Positions 32,698 to 41,503 of a DNA stretch of 53,649 nt are shown one piece after another. Below the pieces are notes generated by a model. The model saw only the letters and a program-made list of their open reading frames with translations, was not told where the DNA came from and did not search any database. The position numbers and the translations under genes are program-made. Origin of the DNA: a bacterium. GTDB lineage: Bacteria; Krumholzibacteriota; Krumholzibacteriia; LZORAL124-64-63. How positions within the stretch are numbered: the stretch's first letter is position 1; every line of letters begins with the position of its first letter. The stretch lies in contig JAHIYU010000040.1 of assembly GCA_018814885.1 (NCBI GenBank), positions 1 through 53,649 of the forward strand, given 5' to 3'.

Positions 32698-35172
32698 ATG
32701 CGCCGGATCGTGTTCTGCTCGTTGTCGTTCATCCTCTTGACTTCGGCCGCCTACGCCGATGGCTGCTTCGTCTGGCGCAGCGAGGACGTGGACATCCGCG
32801 AGCCCCGGCAAAAGGCGCTGATCGTCTTCGCTGAGGGTGTCGAGGAGCTGGTCCTGGCCGTGCAGTGCGAGGGGGCTGTCGAGGACTTCGCCTGGCTGGT
32901 GCCCCTGCCGTCCGCACCGGAGGTGCGGGTGGTGGAGCTCGAGACCTTCGAGATGCTCAGGCAGGCCACGCGGCTGGCGGACATGGGCCGGTCGTCCCGG
33001 TTCGACTTCGCCCGGAGCGCCGAGTCCGGTGACGACGTCAACGTGCTGGACAGAAGGACGGTCGGCATCTACGACATCGCCGTCCTGGAGGGCGGCGCCG
33101 GCGGAGGGCTCGTCGCCTGGCTCGCCGAGCAAGGTTTTCGCATCCCGGCCCACGCGACCCCGGTCATCGATAGCTATCTCGACAGGGACTGGGTCTTCGC
33201 CGCCATGCGCATCTCCCCGACCGCCGTGAGCGAGGGCGCGCCCCTGGTGGAGAGCCTGGCTGACGGCACGATCCAGCCCGTGATGTTCCGTTTCGCCTGC
33301 GACGAGCCCGTCTACCCCCTGCAGATCAGCTCGATCATGCAGCGTCAAGCCGAGGTCCTGCTCTACGTCGTGGCCGAGGACGCCCTGGTGTGTAGCAACA
33401 CCGAGGCTGTCGACTGGGAGGTCGGCGTCTTCGGGCGGATGGATGCCGACAGGTTCATGATTCCAGACTATCTGGCGCATTACGAGGGGACGAACGTCCT
33501 CCGCGACACTACCAGCTACATGACCGAGACCGCCACGCGATACTTCACCGAACGCGACGGCGCGGCTCTCACCAGGCTGAGGGCCACCTTCGCGCCGGAT
33601 CAGATGATGGACCTCGTCTTCGGCTCCTATCCGGCGATCGAAGAGCTGGCGTCGGATGATCTCGCCCGGCGCATCCAGGCGGCGACCTACCTGGGTGTCC
33701 GTCCGTCCCGGGATGCCGTGGCTCCCTTGATGGAGATGATGTGGCGGTCCAATGCGAATCTGATCGACCAGGAGGATGCCCTTCAATTCTATTGGGAGAT
33801 CGGCTATTACCCCGATCAGGATGTCGTTTCCGCCCTGTGGGCCCTGGGGCGGATCGGTGCCGGCGAGGCGGAGATCGAGGTGACCCGGTGGGCGCAGGGG
33901 GACAATCCCAGGTGCGCCCTGGAGGCGTTGGACACGCTGAGGGAGATCGCACCTCAGACCGCCACGGAGATCTGCCTGGAGATCCTGTCGGGCGCCAGGA
34001 CGCATCTCGTCGATTGCGAGGAAGAAAAGGCGATGATCGCATGGTCGCGGGATTGGCTGATCGCCCACGGCGGTCCCGACGCGACACCAGTCCTCGGTGG
34101 CATCGTGAAGGACCGGTACACGCCGTCGGCGTGGGATGACTACGATCCCATGGACCCCGACCCCGGCGTCTGCGCCCTGCTGGCCGCCGCGGCCTGCGGC
34201 GACGAGACGGCGCAGGCCGAGTTGTCGGGCAGCATGAAGCGGGCCGCGTTAGGCCTCGGCGCGCCGGACGCGGGTGATCCCGGCCGCCGGGGAAGTACGA
34301 TCGGCAATTACCCCGCGGACATGGTGCTGGGCGTCGCGATCCTCCACTCCAGATACGGCGCCCGGGGTGCGCCGCTGCGGGCCGTGCAGGAGCATCTTGC
34401 GGGCAGGCCCGCCGTGAGGGATTCGCTGCTGCGCCGGGTTGCCCACGATCCCGAGCTGGGTTCCCCGGCGGATGGCCGGCGGGCCGTCTTGCTGTCCAAG
34501 GTGGAAACGCTGGACGACCGGGACGTCGACCTGCTGAACGAGATCTGGGATCACGCTCTCGCGCAGCCCAGGTTCATGAGGATGGTATTCAGGGGATCCC
34601 ACGCGGCGAGCGACACGGTGACCTACAACGTGGATGCCGTCGCGGCGGCCTATGCCCTGGGCACGCATGGCCGCGTGGCGGAACTGCTCGCTTGCTGGCG
34701 CGACGTGAGCTGGGACGACGTCGACATGAAAGGCGAGCTGGCGCTGGCCCTCGGCCTGACCGGCGATCCGGCGGGCGCCCCCGCCGTGCTCGAGTACATC
34801 CGCACCGTCTGGAATCGCAACGTCGCGGCGCCGTCGCTGGTCTCGGTCCTGGGCAGCATGCCCCCGCCGCCGTACGACTGGCCGCTCGGCGCGTCGCCGG
34901 ATCTGCGCTATCGGGTCAAGCGGATCACGGGCTTCATCGTCGAGCACGCTTGGGACGAGGTCCCCGCCCTGGTCGAGGACGAGAGCCTGGATCCCCTGCT
35001 CCGGACCTTCTGGGCCCTCGATCCGCTGAGCTGGTGGGAAAGCCCCACGGCCCGTTACGTCGAATCGCTGCGGGAGCTGCGTCCCCTGGTCGGTGTGGCG
35101 TTGATGCAGAAACGGATCGACTGGAAGATCGAACAGGCCCTGAAGACCCTGTCGCTCCTCGCGGCGCAGTAG
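32698..35172 (+). CDS. secreted DUF2330 protein with HEAT-like C-terminal half
   Basis: An 824-residue exported protein. Signal peptide MRRIVFCSLSFILLTSAAYA is followed by the DUF2330 signature DGCFVWRSEDVDIREPRQKALIVF and EDFAWLVPLPSAPEV (about 20-300). The C-terminal 500 residues are helical, with alternating patterns such as DDLARRIQAATYLGV and PAGAPAVLEYIRTVW that look like HEAT repeats. GGAGGTCGCGTC before the ATG fixes the start. DUF2330 proteins have no established function. It is divergent from the ECF sigma gene, which might regulate it. Confidence 0.82.
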   Translation: MRRIVFCSLSFILLTSAAYADGCFVWRSEDVDIREPRQKALIVFAEGVEELVLAVQCEGAVEDFAWLVPLPSAPEVRVVELETFEMLRQATRLADMGRSSRFDFARSAESGDDVNVLDRRTVGIYDIAVLEGGAGGGLVAWLAEQGFRIPAHATPVIDSYLDRDWVFAAMRISPTAVSEGAPLVESLADGTIQPVMFRFACDEPVYPLQISSIMQRQAEVLLYVVAEDALVCSNTEAVDWEVGVFGRMDADRFMIPDYLAHYEGTNVLRDTTSYMTETATRYFTERDGAALTRLRATFAPDQMMDLVFGSYPAIEELASDDLARRIQAATYLGVRPSRDAVAPLMEMMWRSNANLIDQEDALQFYWEIGYYPDQDVVSALWALGRIGAGEAEIEVTRWAQGDNPRCALEALDTLREIAPQTATEICLEILSGARTHLVDCEEEKAMIAWSRDWLIAHGGPDATPVLGGIVKDRYTPSAWDDYDPMDPDPGVCALLAAAACGDETAQAELSGSMKRAALGLGAPDAGDPGRRGSTIGNYPADMVLGVAILHSRYGARGAPLRAVQEHLAGRPAVRDSLLRRVAHDPELGSPADGRRAVLLSKVETLDDRDVDLLNEIWDHALAQPRFMRMVFRGSHAASDTVTYNVDAVAAAYALGTHGRVAELLACWRDVSWDDVDMKGELALALGLTGDPAGAPAVLEYIRTVWNRNVAAPSLVSVLGSMPPPPYDWPLGASPDLRYRVKRITGFIVEHAWDEVPALVEDESLDPLLRTFWALDPLSWWESPTARYVESLRELRPLVGVALMQKRIDWKIEQALKTLSLLAAQ

Positions 35173-35332
35173 AAGAGCGTCGGCGACGCCGCGCGGAGCC
35201 CCGACCGCTTGCCCGATTCCATCGGGGCATGGCTGTCCCGGTTTGGACCGGGTGGATTCACCCGCGCGCCGGCGGCTCCGCCTCCCTGCTTCGGGAATCA
35301 TGATCCACGCCCGATCCCGCCGAGGAGAACCC

Positions 35333-36994
35333 ATGAAGACGACGACCCTGTGCCTCGTGTCGGCCATGCTGCTGATGGGCGGCTGCGGCGAGGAGATCCG
35401 CGAGGGGACCGTGGTGCTGCGCGAGGACCTCGAGGGCGCCGAGGCCGTGCTGGGCCTGACGATGACCGACAGTGAGGCCGAGCTGATGCTGGCCGACCTG
35501 GCCGAGCAGCGCGACGCCTATCGCGAGCTGCGCGCGGACTCGCCGGCCAACCAGGTGGCTCCCGCGCTGATCTTCGACCCGCGCCCCCTCGGTTTCGCAC
35601 TCGATATGTCCGACCGCCCTCCGCGGTGGAGCGGGCCGGGCCCGGCCGTGCGCCCCGACGATCTGGAAGAGCTGGCCTTCGCCACCGTCGGCGAGCTGTC
35701 GGCCCTGCTGCGGGCGCGACGCGTCACCTCCCTGGAGCTGACGGAAATGTGCCTGTCGCGGCTCCAGCGGTACGGCCCCGAACTGGAATGCGTCGTCTCG
35801 CTGACGCCTGAGATCGCCCGCGCCCAGGCCCGCCGCGCCGACGCCGAGCTAGCCGCCGGTCGCTGGCGCGGGCCGCTGCACGGCGTGCCCTACGGCGTGA
35901 AGGACCTGCTGGCCGTCGGCGGCACGCGGACCACCTGGGGCGCCGCTCCCTACCGCGACCAGGTGATCGACGACACGGCGACCGTGGTGCGCAGGTTGGA
36001 GGATGCCGGCGCGGTGCTGGTCGCCAAGCTCGCCCTGGGCGCCCTGGCCTGGGGCGACGTCTGGTACGGCGGCACCACGCGCAACCCCTGGAACCTCGAA
36101 CAGGGCAGCAGCGGCTCGTCGGCGGGACCGGGCGCGGCCGTCTCGGCGGGACTGGTGCCCTTCGCCATCGGGACCGAGACCTGGGGCAGCATCGTCTCGC
36201 CCTCGACCCGCTGCGGCGTCACCGGCCTGCGCCCCACCTTCGGGCGCGTGAGCCGCGCCGGCGCCATGGCCCTGAGCTGGTCCATGGACAAGATCGGACC
36301 CATGGCCCGCTGCGTGGAGGACTGCGCCCTGGTCTTCGACGTGATCCGCGGCGTCGACGGCCGCGACCCGACGCTGATCGATGCGCCGTTCCCCTACGAC
36401 CCGGACATCGATCTCGCTAGTCTGCGCATCGGCTACCTTGCCGACGATTTCGCGGGGGAGTACGAAGGCCGCGACCTGGACCTGGCCGCGCTGGACGTCC
36501 TGCGCGAGCTGGGCGCCGAGCTGATCCCCGTCGCGCTCCCCGGGCGCGACGCCCTGCCCCTGTCGATCATCCTGAGCACCGAGGCCGCGGCCGCCTTCGA
36601 GGAGCTGACCCTGAGCGGCCGCGACGACGAGCTGGTGCGCCAGGTGCGCCACGCCTGGTCCAACGTCTTCCGCGCGGCGCGCTTCATCCCCGCGGTGGAG
36701 TATGTCCAGGCCAACCGCCTGCGCTCGCTGCTGATCGAGGAGATGGACGATCTCTTCGACGGGATCGACCTCTACGTGGGGCCGTCGTTCGAGGGCCAGG
36801 GCCTGCTGATAACCAACCTGACCGGGCATCCCTGCGTCGTCGTGCCCGACGGCTTCCTGGCGGAGAACCAGCCCCATTCGTTCTGCTTCACGGGAGGGCT
36901 CTTCGACGAGGCGACGATGCTGGCGGTGGCCAAGGCCTGGCAGGACGCGGCGGGGTGGACGCGCGCGCACCCGCCGCGGTACGTTCCGCGCTAG
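35333..36994 (+). CDS. secreted amidase-signature lipoprotein
   Basis: A 553-residue protein with a lipobox (MLLMGGC) and the amidase-signature core. The catalytic Lys lies in PYGVKDLLAVGG, the cis-Ser in the QGSSGSSAGPGAAV run, and the nucleophile Ser in TETWGSIVSPS. The family hydrolyses amides with a Ser-cisSer-Lys triad. It has a linker of about 110 residues before the core and would face the periplasm or cell surface. GAGGAGAACCC precedes the ATG. Natural amide unknown. The ammonia-lyase gene follows on the same strand after 105 bases. Confidence 0.92.
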   Translation: MKTTTLCLVSAMLLMGGCGEEIREGTVVLREDLEGAEAVLGLTMTDSEAELMLADLAEQRDAYRELRADSPANQVAPALIFDPRPLGFALDMSDRPPRWSGPGPAVRPDDLEELAFATVGELSALLRARRVTSLELTEMCLSRLQRYGPELECVVSLTPEIARAQARRADAELAAGRWRGPLHGVPYGVKDLLAVGGTRTTWGAAPYRDQVIDDTATVVRRLEDAGAVLVAKLALGALAWGDVWYGGTTRNPWNLEQGSSGSSAGPGAAVSAGLVPFAIGTETWGSIVSPSTRCGVTGLRPTFGRVSRAGAMALSWSMDKIGPMARCVEDCALVFDVIRGVDGRDPTLIDAPFPYDPDIDLASLRIGYLADDFAGEYEGRDLDLAALDVLRELGAELIPVALPGRDALPLSIILSTEAAAAFEELTLSGRDDELVRQVRHAWSNVFRAARFIPAVEYVQANRLRSLLIEEMDDLFDGIDLYVGPSFEGQGLLITNLTGHPCVVVPDGFLAENQPHSFCFTGGLFDEATMLAVAKAWQDAAGWTRAHPPRYVPR

Positions 36995-37099
36995 CCCGGC
37001 CTTGACTCCCGCGGGGCCGTACTTGACGTTTGCGGGGTGCGGACCGGCGTCACCGACGTCGATACTTCCACGCCACGGTTTCTGTAGAAAGGGAACGAG

Positions 37100-38623
37100 A
37101 TGACGGTCGTCCTGAACGGCACCGGCCTGACCATCGACAAGCTGGAGAGAATCGCGCGCCACGGGGAGCGGGTGGAGCTGCACCCCGACGCCCTCGCGCG
37201 CATCAAGGTCTGCCGCGCCATGCTCGAGGAGAAGATCGAGGCCCGCGAGACCATGTACGGCGTCAACACCGGCATCGGCGAGCTCTGCGAGGTGATCCTG
37301 GACGACGATCAGGTCGAGGAATTCCAGAAGTACCTCATCTACAACCACGCCGCCGGCATCGGCGATCCCGCGCCCCTGGAGTACGTGCGCGCGGCCATGG
37401 CCGGCCGGACCAACGTCCACGCCCACGGCAACTCGGGCTGTCGTCCGGAGATCACGCTCACCCTGATCGAGATGCTCAACAAGGGCGTCACCCCCTACGT
37501 CTGCCAGAAGGGGTCGGTGGGCGCCTGCGGCGACCTCGCGCCCATGAGCCAGGTCGCCCTGCTGATGATGGGCGAGGGCAAGGCCTACCACCGGGGCGAA
37601 CTGTTGCCCGGCCAGGAGGCGCTGGCGCGCGCGGGGATCCCCGTGCCCGGGCTGCGGGCGCGCGACGGCCTGGCGGTCATCAACGGCAGCAACCTGCTGA
37701 CGGCCATGAGCGCCCTGCACCTGTATGACACCGACCGCCTGCTCAAGCAGGCGGAGATCGCCTGCGCCATGACCCTAGAGTCCCTGCTCGCCAACCTCAA
37801 GCCCTACACCGCGAAGATCCACGAAAAAAGAGGTTTCGCCGGCGCGATCAGGAGCGCCGCCGCCATCCGCAAGTGCATCGAGGGCAGCGATCTGCAGACC
37901 GGCAAGATGAAGACCAAGGTGCAGGACGCCTATTCCATGCGTTCCAGCCCGCAGGTCATAGGCGCGGCCCACGACGCGGTGCGCTGGGCGCGCGAGCAGG
38001 TGGAGACCGAGCTGAACGGCGTGGGCGACAATCCCATCTTCCTGCCCGAGGACGGGGTGGCGCTGACCGGCGCCAACTTCCAGGGCTCGCCGGTCTCGCT
38101 GCCCATGGACATGGTGGGCGTGGCGTTGACCATGGTCTGCGTGCTCAGCGAGCGGCGCCTGAACCGTCTGCTGCACCCCGCCCTGAGCGTGGGCCTGCCG
38201 GCGTTCCTGACCAAGGGCGCTGGCATGTTCAGCGGCATGATGTTGAGCCAGTACACGGCCGACTCGCTGATCGTGGAGCAGCGGATCCTCTCGGCCCCGG
38301 CGTCGATCCAGTCGATCCCCGCCGCCGCCGACCAGGAGGACTTCGTATCCATGGGCATGAACACCGCCATCAAGAACGCCCAGATCATCGACAACGCCTG
38401 CGGCATCCTGGGCATCGAGTTCATGGCCGCCGCCCAGGCCCTCGACTTCCGCGACTTCGATAAGGGACGGGGCGTGACCGTGGCCCGCGACGAGGTGCGC
38501 AAGCGTGTCGCGTTCCTGGACGTGGACCGTCCCCTGCACACGGATCACACCGCCATGAAGGCGCTGGTGGGTTCGTGGGACATCCTCGAGGCGGTGGAAA
38601 CGGCGGTGGGTAGTCTGGGTTGA
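37100..38623 (+). CDS. HAL/PAL-family aromatic amino acid ammonia-lyase with Ala-Cys-Gly MIO triad
   Basis: A 507-residue ammonia-lyase. It has the catalytic YGVNTGIG (Tyr53), His83 in NHAAGIG, the MIO loop GSVGACGDLAPMSQ and the HAL-like DQEDFVSM near the C-terminus. Numbering matches Pseudomonas histidine ammonia-lyase exactly around residues 53, 83 and 142-144. The triad forming the MIO electrophile is Ala142-Cys143-Gly144 (TGC at 37526-37528) where most members have Ala-Ser-Gly. The reaction would be non-oxidative loss of ammonia from histidine or another aromatic amino acid. There are no hutU or hutI genes in the window, so a classical histidine pathway is unsupported. AAAGGGAACGAG precedes the start. 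Confidence 0.92.
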   Translation: MTVVLNGTGLTIDKLERIARHGERVELHPDALARIKVCRAMLEEKIEARETMYGVNTGIGELCEVILDDDQVEEFQKYLIYNHAAGIGDPAPLEYVRAAMAGRTNVHAHGNSGCRPEITLTLIEMLNKGVTPYVCQKGSVGACGDLAPMSQVALLMMGEGKAYHRGELLPGQEALARAGIPVPGLRARDGLAVINGSNLLTAMSALHLYDTDRLLKQAEIACAMTLESLLANLKPYTAKIHEKRGFAGAIRSAAAIRKCIEGSDLQTGKMKTKVQDAYSMRSSPQVIGAAHDAVRWAREQVETELNGVGDNPIFLPEDGVALTGANFQGSPVSLPMDMVGVALTMVCVLSERRLNRLLHPALSVGLPAFLTKGAGMFSGMMLSQYTADSLIVEQRILSAPASIQSIPAAADQEDFVSMGMNTAIKNAQIIDNACGILGIEFMAAAQALDFRDFDKGRGVTVARDEVRKRVAFLDVDRPLHTDHTAMKALVGSWDILEAVETAVGSLG

Positions 38624-38648
38624 GGCCGTGCCGCGCGCCGAAACACCA

Positions 38649-38675
38649 GAGGCCGCCCTTCAAGGGGGCGGCCTC
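38649..38675 (+). terminator. hairpin after the ammonia-lyase gene
   Basis: A perfect 10-bp stem (38649-38658 with 38666-38675) and seven-base loop, 26 bases after the stop codon, followed by CGCATTT. The T tract is short. Confidence 0.6.
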
Positions 38676-38805
38676 CGCATTTGCGGCCGCCGGGGGAACG
38701 GAACGACCGCGATTGGGCCGGCCGGATGTGGGGGCGAGCGTCCGCGGTCCGCTCGCCGTCCGGCCGGGTGAGTTGCCCGGAGTTCGTTCCGGGCCGCCCC
38801 GCACG

Positions 38806-39492
38806 TCAGTGCAGGGCCGTTAAGAAGCGCCCCCAGCGCGGGCGCCAGTGGCGGTCGCGGTCCACCGACGCGAGGATCGCGGTGACGTGTCCGGTGACAT
38901 TCTCGACCGGCACGAAGCCGAAGAAACGCGAATCGAAGCTGTGGTCGCGGTTGTCGCCGGAGACGAAGACGTGTCCTGCGGGTACGGTCACGGGGCCGAA
39001 GTCCCGGGCGATGGGCTGCTCGAGCGACATCATCACCTCGTGCGACATGTCCGCCACCGTTTCCGTCAGGTAGAGGTGTTCGCCTGCGAACTCGGGCGGC
39101 AGAGGCCAGGCCGGGGGGGCGCCCGGCTCGTAGGTGGCCGGTTCACCGTTGATCAGCAGCACGCCGCCGCGCATGGCGACCACGTCGCCGGCTTCGGCGA
39201 CGATCCGCTTGACCAGGCGCGTGCCGTCGTGAGGGGAATCCAGGACGATGATCTCGCCCCGCGCCGGATCGTCCCAGCGCGCCAGCTCCCAGTCGCTGAA
39301 AGGCACCTTGATCCCGTAGGCGAGCTTGTTGCAGAAGATGCGCTCGCCCTCGTAGATGGTCGGCTGCATCGACCCGGTCGGCACGTCGTACCAGTCGGCG
39401 ACGGCCGAACGGAACGTCAGCACTGTCAGCACCACCGCCAGGGTCGGCCACCATCCGCGCCACCAGCCGGCCAATCTCGTGCCGAACCGCAT
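38806..39492 (-). CDS. lepB: signal peptidase I
   Basis: A 228-residue membrane-anchored peptidase with one N-terminal segment (about 15-35). The boxes are clear: PTGSMQPTI with catalytic Ser41, RLVKRIVAEAGD with catalytic Lys95, and GDNRDHSFDSRFFG (box E). It removes signal peptides from exported proteins at the outer face of the inner membrane. The start is 15 bases after the stop of the beta-propeller gene on the same strand, so the two may be co-transcribed. Confidence 0.97.
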   Translation of the reverse strand: MRFGTRLAGWWRGWWPTLAVVLTVLTFRSAVADWYDVPTGSMQPTIYEGERIFCNKLAYGIKVPFSDWELARWDDPARGEIIVLDSPHDGTRLVKRIVAEAGDVVAMRGGVLLINGEPATYEPGAPPAWPLPPEFAGEHLYLTETVADMSHEVMMSLEQPIARDFGPVTVPAGHVFVSGDNRDHSFDSRFFGFVPVENVTGHVTAILASVDRDRHWRPRWGRFLTALH

Positions 39493-39507
39493 GATTCACC
39501 TCTGCTT

Positions 39508-40719
39508 TCAGGCCCCGCGCCGGAGCAGGATCACCTCGAGGGGGTCGTCCTCCTCCAGGTCTGCCGTGTCGTCGTCGTCGGCCTCGTCGAAACCGGCGGT
39601 CATGGCGTCCGAGGCGGCCGTCAGGCCGCGCACCAGCACGAAGCGGCCGTCGCCGAGGGCCAGCAGGCCGTCCTCGTCCGCGTCGCCGTCGGCGACGAGA
39701 TCGACCTGCTTGACGAAGCGGCCGTCGGGGTCGAAGACGTCGTAGCGCCTGAACACGCCGTCGTGCTTGCCGCTGTGGCCGTCGGCCACCCAGAGCAGGC
39801 CGTCCCGGTCGACGAACATGCTGAAGACGCAAGGCTCGTGGTCCAGGACCTCGCGCTCCATCTGCAGGCGGCCGTTCGGGGTCATGATGACCAGTTCGGA
39901 TCCCACTTCGTCCTTCTCGTCCTGGGTGCGCTCGCGGGGGGTGTACTCGCGTTCGATGATGCGCTCCAGTTCGCCGGCGGGGGAGTAGACGTAGACGGCG
40001 TAGGTGTCGCGCTCGGGGGCGGCGTAGATCCGTCCGTCCGGTCCTATGGTCCAGCGGCGCATCACGAAGTACTCCTGGGCCTCGTTGTAGACGGGGCGGT
40101 TGAAGTCGCGGTTCTTCTCCTTGCTCAGCAGGAGCCGCGTCTCCCGGCCGTCCAGGTCGCAGATCGACAGGTAGCGCGTCTCGTTCATGCCGGCGTCGGA
40201 GCGGGCCAGCTTGGCCCCGCAGAGCACGAGACGGTCGCCCGCGCATTCGGCGCCGAAGACGATGCTGAAGCCGCCCTCGGTGGCTTCGCCGGGCGATATC
40301 GAGGGGGCGGGAGTGCCGTCCTGCTCGAGCGCGATGATCTTGCCGGGGAAGCCGGCCACGACGCCGATCCGGTCCCGGGGCAGGGAGACCAGGTCGCTGG
40401 CCTGTCTGAACTCGCCGGGGCCGTCGCCGTCGCGGCCGATGGCGCGCAGGCGCTCGCCGTCCGAATCGTAGACGTAGATCCGGGAGAGTTGCATGTCCAG
40501 CAGCATGACGTTGCCTTCGCCGTCGAGCTTGGCGTCGGTGATGACGCCGAAGAAGATGTCGTCGTCCTCGCCGCCGGCGCGCCAGGTCTCGGCGAGGTTC
40601 CAGGTCTCGACGCCGCCGGGCGCGGTGGCCGCGTTGCGGATGCGGGGCGCCTCGCCGGGTGCGGCGGCGGCGACGGAGGCCACGACGCACGCTGCGGGCA
40701 GCAGGCCCAGGAATCTCAT
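39508..40719 (-). CDS. secreted 6-bladed beta-propeller protein, paralogue of 28973-30217
   Basis: A 403-residue exported protein with signal peptide MRFLGLLPAACVVASVAAAA. Blade motifs parallel those of the protein at 28973-30217: LDGEGNVMLLDMQLSRIYVY, DGDGPGEFR, GPDGRIYAAPERD, IIEREYTPRERTQDEK (the other has VIEREYEPWQRTDDEK) and DRDGLLWVADGHSG. The very acidic tail (DEADDDDTADLEEDD) is unlike the other copy. AAGGACC lies before the ATG at 40719. Binding role unknown; its partner here is signal peptidase I. Confidence 0.83.
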   Translation of the reverse strand: MRFLGLLPAACVVASVAAAAPGEAPRIRNAATAPGGVETWNLAETWRAGGEDDDIFFGVITDAKLDGEGNVMLLDMQLSRIYVYDSDGERLRAIGRDGDGPGEFRQASDLVSLPRDRIGVVAGFPGKIIALEQDGTPAPSISPGEATEGGFSIVFGAECAGDRLVLCGAKLARSDAGMNETRYLSICDLDGRETRLLLSKEKNRDFNRPVYNEAQEYFVMRRWTIGPDGRIYAAPERDTYAVYVYSPAGELERIIEREYTPRERTQDEKDEVGSELVIMTPNGRLQMEREVLDHEPCVFSMFVDRDGLLWVADGHSGKHDGVFRRYDVFDPDGRFVKQVDLVADGDADEDGLLALGDGRFVLVRGLTAASDAMTAGFDEADDDDTADLEEDDPLEVILLRRGA

Positions 40720-40836
40720 GGGAAAGGTCCTTCGCTCGGGGGTGAAATCCGGGTCCTCGATGCCAGGTCGGAATTGTCGGACACCGAAGGTATACGTTTT
40801 TGTGCGGAAAGTGGTTCCCTGGCGTCCGAGAACATG

Positions 40837-40872
40837 CGCGAGGCCCCGATCCGACCGGACCGGGGCCTCGCG
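40837..40872 (-). terminator. perfect 12-bp hairpin without T tract
   Basis: Bases 40837-40848 pair perfectly with 40861-40872 around a 12-base loop. It lies between the DUF4332 remnant and the beta-propeller start, where a minus-strand terminator for the remnant gene would be expected, but no T run follows. Confidence 0.4.
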
Positions 40873-40964
40873 GGCGAACGCCCCGACCGGATCCGATAGG
40901 TGATCCGCGGATCCAACACGTCGGCTGCGGCGACCCGTTTCTGGACCGTGACGGCGGGAGGGGA

Positions 40965-41122
40965 CTAGCGGGCGAGCTTCTTCTCGTTGTTCACTTCCTC
41001 CAACTTGACGGCCAAGTTCTCCGCCTTGCGGGTGCATAGCTCCTTGACCGTGTCCACGCCTGCGCTCTTGAGCAGCTCGGAGAACTGGGGGCGATGCCGG
41101 AGATGCGCATGAAGCGGCCATG
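40965..41122 (-). pseudogene. DUF4332 helix-hairpin-helix remnant, truncated and frameshifted
   Basis: The minus strand encodes QFSELLKSAGVDTVKEL, then a variable stretch and VNNEKKLAR before a TAG, the C-terminal half of DUF4332 proteins (helix-hairpin-helix repeats). Upstream, FMRISGIAP is the preceding part of the same domain but in another frame; a one-base loss in the G run 41087-41091 (plus strand) explains this. In that frame a TAA (41123-41125) ends the similarity, and the N-terminal two thirds of the protein are missing. A sequencing error could explain the frameshift but not the truncation. Confidence 0.7.
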
Positions 41123-41214
41123 TTATGTGTCGAAATAGTAAGCTCTCTCATTTCCCAGCCTCAATGCCCACCCCGACCGGTGCAAGTAAGCCGTGCGGAG
41201 TGCCGCCTGCTTGC

Positions 41215-41454
41215 TTACCTATTGAAGGCGTTGTTGTGGCTCTCAGTTATTCTTGGGTTTTTACCCGACAAGCCAAGTGCGATGAGCATTCCAACTCCAA
41301 TGCCGATGAGCATCGTAATTGCCAGAAGAGCGGTCCGTGGCATCGTTAGCGTTGCAAAGAGAAACTTGGTCTCTACCGGCTGTGTGTTCTGTAAGACGAT
41401 GACGAGTACGACTGGAACCGACACCAGCGCTGCGATCAGCTTCACTCTTGCCAT
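41215..41454 (-). CDS. LapA/DUF1049-like small membrane protein
   Basis: A 79-residue protein with two hydrophobic segments: MARVKLIAALVSVPVVLVIVL then QNTQPVETKFLF, and LLAITMLIGIGVGMLIALGL. The QN-x-x-P-V-x-x-x-F-L spacing between the segments is the hallmark of the LapA domain (lipopolysaccharide assembly protein A/DUF1049). It would be an inner-membrane protein of uncertain role. GGGGGTGAA precedes the ATG at 41454. Its DNA is noticeably AT-richer than its surroundings and it is flanked by two broken genes. Confidence 0.75.
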   Translation of the reverse strand: MARVKLIAALVSVPVVLVIVLQNTQPVETKFLFATLTMPRTALLAITMLIGIGVGMLIALGLSGKNPRITESHNNAFNR

Positions 41455-41503
41455 TTCACCCCCCCCGTTTTCCGTTGCATCTTCTATCCGACCCCTCCCT
41501 GGC

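Noticed and set aside
14928..38623. N-formylglutamate amidohydrolase and HAL-type lyase as parts of one histidine degradation pathway
   Set aside because: They are over 20 kb apart in separate transcripts, no urocanase or imidazolonepropionase is present, and the amidohydrolase is coupled to other genes.
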